24,495 nucleotides of DNA, taken from positions 622,059 through 646,553 of the forward strand of contig KN834761.1 in assembly GCA_000827265.1 (NCBI GenBank). Reading direction: 5' to 3'. The notes under the pieces were generated by a model. It saw nothing but the letters and a program-made list of their open reading frames with translations, was not told where the DNA came from and did no database searches. Positions 20,833 to 24,495 of this stretch are shown here, one piece after another (position 1 is the first letter of the stretch; each line of letters starts with the position of its first letter). The translations under genes were made by a program, and so were the position numbers. Source of the DNA: Collybiopsis luxurians FD-317 M1 (taxonomy: Eukaryota; Basidiomycota; Agaricomycetes; Agaricales; Omphalotaceae).

Positions 20833-20841
20833 AAGTCGGGC
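20833..20841. repeat. 9-bp flanking duplication aagtcgggc (right)
   Basis: Matches 19940-19948. Confidence 0.65.
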
Positions 20842-22143
20842 AAGTTGGACAAGTGTCGTAAGTTGATGCTTTACGCCTTCACTTTTCATCTGCTCACCCC
20901 ACATTCAACATACAGCACACACTAGAATTGCTGAAGAGGCCATGATGTTTGAAAAGTAAAAGTTTAGCACATTTTGGTCATGTTTTCCAACCAAGTTCCT
21001 CGAAAGGGCAGTAAATAAACATAGAACATTCCGAGATATTGGAACAGTAAATCCCTATTTGTTTTTACCTCTATCTAAGCTAAACATGCTTCTATTGCAG
21101 TTTACAAAGGTCTAGTGATGACTCTGAGGCTAGAGCATAGTCGTCGATGTTGGGAGGGAGTCAAACATGGGGGGTAATGTAAACGACTTGTGAGCAAGCC
21201 GAAAAGCCGGTCAAGCCGGTCAATTTATTCTCGACATTTTATGATGTGGAACATATTTGCCATGGTTACGGAACAAGCGACACGCAAAACCCTCTACCCT
21301 AAAGAGGTAGCGGGAATTCTTTGTGTAGGGAAGTTGGAATTTCGTAAATGAGACTTATGACATTGAGAGACTCGGTTGTATTCATAAAAAAAATTATCTC
21401 TTCAATATCAGCGCAGTGATCCTCTCTGGCTTCATGTAGCGCACTATGACTCTCATCGACCTAGTGTTCCAGGCTCGTGGATATAACGGCAATCTAGGAG
21501 AGTGGACAAGCTGCGTGAAACCGCTTTCGTCTGCATGCCCCGAGGATTTATTACCCGTGAAGAGAAATGGAAATTGCCTTCCAATCGACTTGATTATTAT
21601 GCATGTTCATCGGACTTACGGCACCTTAACCGTCAAATGACTTGGCATTGAGACAGATCGAGTATGACAAGATCTTGGATGAATACATCGATTTCGGCGT
21701 TGTTCTAGGTGACCGCAAGACATTCTTTGAAAAATGTGCATGCATTTCCAGCACGTTTTCAATTTCGCACTTCTTTCATAGCGCCTTGTCATAAGCTATT
21801 CTATTCTGGAAGTTCATACACCTCATTACCCATCGATATCTGAACAGCGAATCCGGATCATGCAAGAAATGCAAAATGAGCAAATCAATCACATTGGGAC
21901 CCTCATTCTGTCTCGCATCAAAGCCGCTATTTCCGGCACTGAATTCGGACATTACACAAATAGAAGACAAGTGATTAATTAAACCTTGTTCAAAAACATA
22001 TAAGAAGGTGTCAAAAGCTGGATCATTCTTTTTCCCCCATCCTTCATCACTGTCTTTGGGCATTCGAGATTTACTGAGGATATTCCAAGAGTAATGTCAG
22101 GTATTGAAAGTCTAGAGAGTTATGTTCTGAATGGACTGCTAAT
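20842..22143. other. Intergenic; weak ORF signals only
   Basis: A plus frame at 21446-21640 and a minus frame at 21776-22063 (95 codons, with VIDLLILHFLHDPDSLFRY) are open, but I recognise neither and their opposite strands are also partly open. The 300 bp before 22144 are the likely promoter and 5' UTR of the NLR gene. No TATA box decides the start. Confidence 0.3.
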
Positions 22144-24495
22144 ATGCAAGAAATAGGAAATATATTTCCTAATGCGCACCATTTTACTGTTACTGGCAGC
22201 CAATTTACAGTCATTAATGGTGGCCAATTTGAAGTCATCAGTAGGTTCTCACTCAAATACATAATGTTGAATACTCTACAACAGTAATGTTCAACAGCGC
22301 GCAATGAAGTCCGCGACATCCGTGATTGGCTTCAAGCACCAGACTGTTCAGCTAATCGTGCAGCAGCTGCGAACAAAAAAACCAAAGGAACTGGACAATG
22401 GATACTGAACCATCCTGAATACCAGAAGTGGAAAGGTCAACCCAACATCCTTTGGATCCAAGGCAAAGGTAAAACCAGCTTCTCTCTGGTTCCATTGAGA
22501 CTTATTCAAATGTTTGAAAACTGTAGCTGGATCAGGAAAAACAGTCTTGAGGTAAGTAATGAAATCCATGAAAGAAGCTGGGGAAAGACTAACCATTTAA
22601 AAAGCACTACAATTTGGAAAGATCTCTCAGACATGGATACTGATGCCTTTTGGTATCACTATTTTGATATTCGAGATAACACAGGAAATAAATCAAGTTA
22701 TCATGGATTTCTTTTATCTCTTGTCTCACAAATGGGACTTGAAAATGAAGGCATCAACCCAGACTTGCACAAACTGTACAAAAAGTTGAAAGAGCATGAA
22801 AAACCAGCAATTGTAGAACTAGAGGAAATTCTTGAAACTATTATTGTGCAGAGAAATGCAGGATATCTTCTTGTGGATGCTATGGATGAATGCACAGAAG
22901 AGGCCTCAAAAGTGATGGCCTGGTTATACCAATTTTCACAAAAATTGTGGATTGTTGTAACTAGTAGAAATTCTGTTGATGCTGGAGTTGAGCAAAGTGC
23001 ACTAAAAATTATACTGGGCAATGAGCCTTCACATACTGAAGTTGATATTGAGATATATATTCAGTCTAAGATACTCAGTGCTGAGTATAATTTCAATTCA
23101 GAAGAAACATACTGGAAAGAAGTACTGGAAACTTTAACAAATGGTGCTGATGGACAGTGAGTATTTGTATTCCACCAAAAAGGTAAGGCAGCTGATACTG
23201 AAGGAATATACAGATTTCGGTGGGCCGAGTGTCAGTTAAAGGAAGTGAAAGACTGTGTTGATGCAGAAGCAGTGGAAGAAGTTTTGATGAATTTGCCTAA
23301 GGACTTGGAAGATGTATACTTAAAAGCTATGCAAAAAGCAGAGAGGGGAAAGCAGGCAAAAGATGCACATCACTTGCTGCTTTGGTTGCTCTATGCATAT
23401 GAGCCTTTGAATATGTCCCAAGTAAAAGAGATTGTCGCAATAAATGTTGAAAAGCAGACTGTAAGAAATAACAAAGGCATGAAGCTAAGACTGGATGCTA
23501 TCGTGGACTCCAGCCTAGTTGTCATAGGAAGTGAAAATGTGGCCCAGTTTGCACATGCATCAGTCAAGGAATTCTTACTAAAATATAATATGTCAATTCA
23601 AGTCAAAAATATGTTTAATATTAATAAACTGCTTGCTGATGATATGATAGCTCAAGCATGTATTATTTACATAATGGATGTGGCAAATAGAGAAGAGAAG
23701 AAAGTTGGACTTGAGAAATTCCCTCTTTGGAACTATGCATGTCATTACTGGCCAGTTCACGCAAGGTGCATTGAAGGCAGGCAACAAGGTGGTCCACTTG
23801 AAAGCCTGACAAAAAATATATTGATGGACTCTAGCGATATCTTTTTCAAGTGGCGAGAGCAATATGAGGTCAGCAGAGGAGTGTTCAGTAACAAGTGGTG
23901 GGAGATGGGCACAGCCCTATACTATGCAGCAGAAAATGGATTAACAAAAAGAGTAGAAGATATATTAATGGAGAAAAGAAGGGCTCATTATAAAAACAAA
24001 GGGTTGCAATCAGATGAACTGTTATACATCAACTCAAAATGTGGAAGGTGGGGAAATGCATTACAAGCTGCTGCACGGCAGAACTATAAATTGATAAATG
24101 GGCCGCATTATGAAATTAGCAGTAAATATTTAATTGCTCAAGGAGGTCAATATATAAATGCATGTCAGGGAGACTTAGAAGATAGTAATAAAGCAGTTGT
24201 ACAGTTGCTGCTTGAAAATGGTGCAGATGTGAATGCCCAGGGTGGTTTCTATGTGAATCCACTCCAGGCAGCTGTACAAAGAGGCAATGAAGGTGTTGTC
24301 AGGTTGTTGCTTGAAAATGGTGCAGATGTGAATGCCCAGGGTGGTTTACATGTGAATGCACTGCAGGCAGCTGCACAAAGAGGCAATGAAGGCATTGTCA
24401 AGTTGTTGCTCGAAAATGGTGCAGATGTGAATGCCCAGGGTGGTAGATATGGGAATGCACTCCAGGCAGCTGCTGCACAGAAAAGCAATGAAGCT
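22144..24495 (+). CDS. NACHT-ankyrin NLR-like protein, five exons, 3' end outside window
   Basis: Predicted exons are 22144-22240, 22298-22468, 22527-22551, 22605-23156 and 23214 to the edge (709 codons so far, one frame). Introns of 57, 58, 53 and 57 nt have GT...AG ends, and two of them carry in-frame stops that splicing removes. The N-terminus (residues 1-33) is short and beta-patterned (HFTVTGSQ, FTVINGGQ). The NACHT NTPase follows: DIRDWLQ, then Walker A GKAGSGKT (88-95), completed by the 25-nt third exon, Walker B-like YLLVDAMDE (185-193), and FRWAECQL at the fourth junction. A winged-helix-like region (AHHLLLWLLYAYEPLNM, AQFAHASVKEFLL) leads to ankyrin repeats from about residue 575, with three 99-bp units of NGADVNAQGG type. 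Such proteins act as intracellular sensors in fungal non-self recognition or incompatibility; that role is inferred. The start ATG is the first in frame after a TGA at 22105. Confidence 0.85.
22241..22297 (+). other. Predicted NLR intron 1, 57 nt
   Basis: GTAGGT...CAACAG. It joins phase 1 and removes an in-frame TAA at 22285. An alternative acceptor at 22284 leads to a stop, so 22297 is chosen. Confidence 0.7.
22469..22526 (+). other. Predicted NLR intron 2, 58 nt
   Basis: GTAAAA...ACTGTAG. Removal joins GGC AAA G to CT GGA TCA GGA AAA ACA, restoring the Walker A motif. The unspliced frame is open but lacks the P-loop. Confidence 0.85.
22552..22604 (+). other. Predicted NLR intron 3, 53 nt
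   Basis: GTAAGT...AAAAAG with branch-like GACTAAC. It joins TTG AG to C ACT ACA in frame and avoids a TAA at 22553. Confidence 0.85.
23157..23213 (+). other. Predicted NLR intron 4, 57 nt
   Basis: GTGAGT...ATACAG. It removes a TGA at 23158 and joins GADGQ to FRWAECQL, the usual order in this family. Confidence 0.85.
24211..24495 (+). repeat. Tandem 99-bp ankyrin-coding repeats
   Basis: The word cttgaaaatggtgcagatg recurs at 24211, 24310 and, with one change, at 24409, exactly 99 bp apart (33 residues, one ankyrin unit). Adjacent units differ at only a few bases. The array continues past the right edge. Confidence 0.9.

Noticed and set aside
22348..23021. Minus-strand ORFs of 82 and 106 codons
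   Set aside because: Antisense to NACHT exons; the plus strand carries Walker A and B and proper splice sites.
24249..24488. Minus-strand 79-codon repetitive ORF
   Set aside because: Reverse reading of the ankyrin repeats.

Overview
The window looks like chromosomal DNA of an agaricomycete (mushroom-forming basidiomycete) fungus. The evidence is introns of about 50-65 nt, a NACHT-ankyrin gene of the type expanded in these fungi, a fungal Dicer-like relic, a GPI-transamidase PIG-S relic, and dense transposon debris. Species cannot be told from the sequence. I see no rRNA, tRNA or CRISPR array.

Layout. 1-1036 (-): an unrecognised protein gene with one clear intron, running off the left edge. 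About 1500-3300 (+): a decayed ORF riddled with stops. 3856-4762: a diverged inverted-repeat element with CCTNAGG-rich arms. 4800-4847: an ankyrin-repeat fossil that matches the NLR gene 19 kb away. 5201-6040: a second diverged inverted-repeat element. 7170-9640 (+): a broken Dicer-like gene. 9891-10860 (-): a broken PIG-S-like gene, tail-to-tail with the Dicer relic. 11502-11695: a small MITE. 12522-17775 (-): a full-length Ty1/copia element with 400-bp LTRs, a perfect 5-bp target duplication and a full-length gag-pol frame cut by eight nonsense codons. 18909-19250: two tandem palindromic units. About 19275-19560 (-): a possible retropepsin fragment. 19949-20832: an 884-bp foldback element with 340-bp arms and a 9-bp flanking duplication. 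22144-24495 (+): a NACHT-ankyrin NLR-like gene with at least five exons, open at the right edge.

The main theme is C-to-T decay. All 13 LTR-LTR differences lie at inferred CpG sites. Seven of the eight gag-pol stops are TGA codons explicable as CGA-to-TGA. The block 1441-4800 has only four CpGs in about 3.4 kb. In contrast, the Dicer/PIG-S block (about 6750-12500) is CpG-rich and has decayed by indels and deletions. So two decay regimes sit side by side: a methylation/deamination-like one on repeats and an indel-driven one on former single-copy genes.

The NLR gene is the only long intact-looking host gene. It has a short beta-patterned N-terminus, a NACHT domain whose Walker A is completed by a 25-nt microexon, and C-terminal 99-bp ankyrin repeats that are nearly identical at DNA level.
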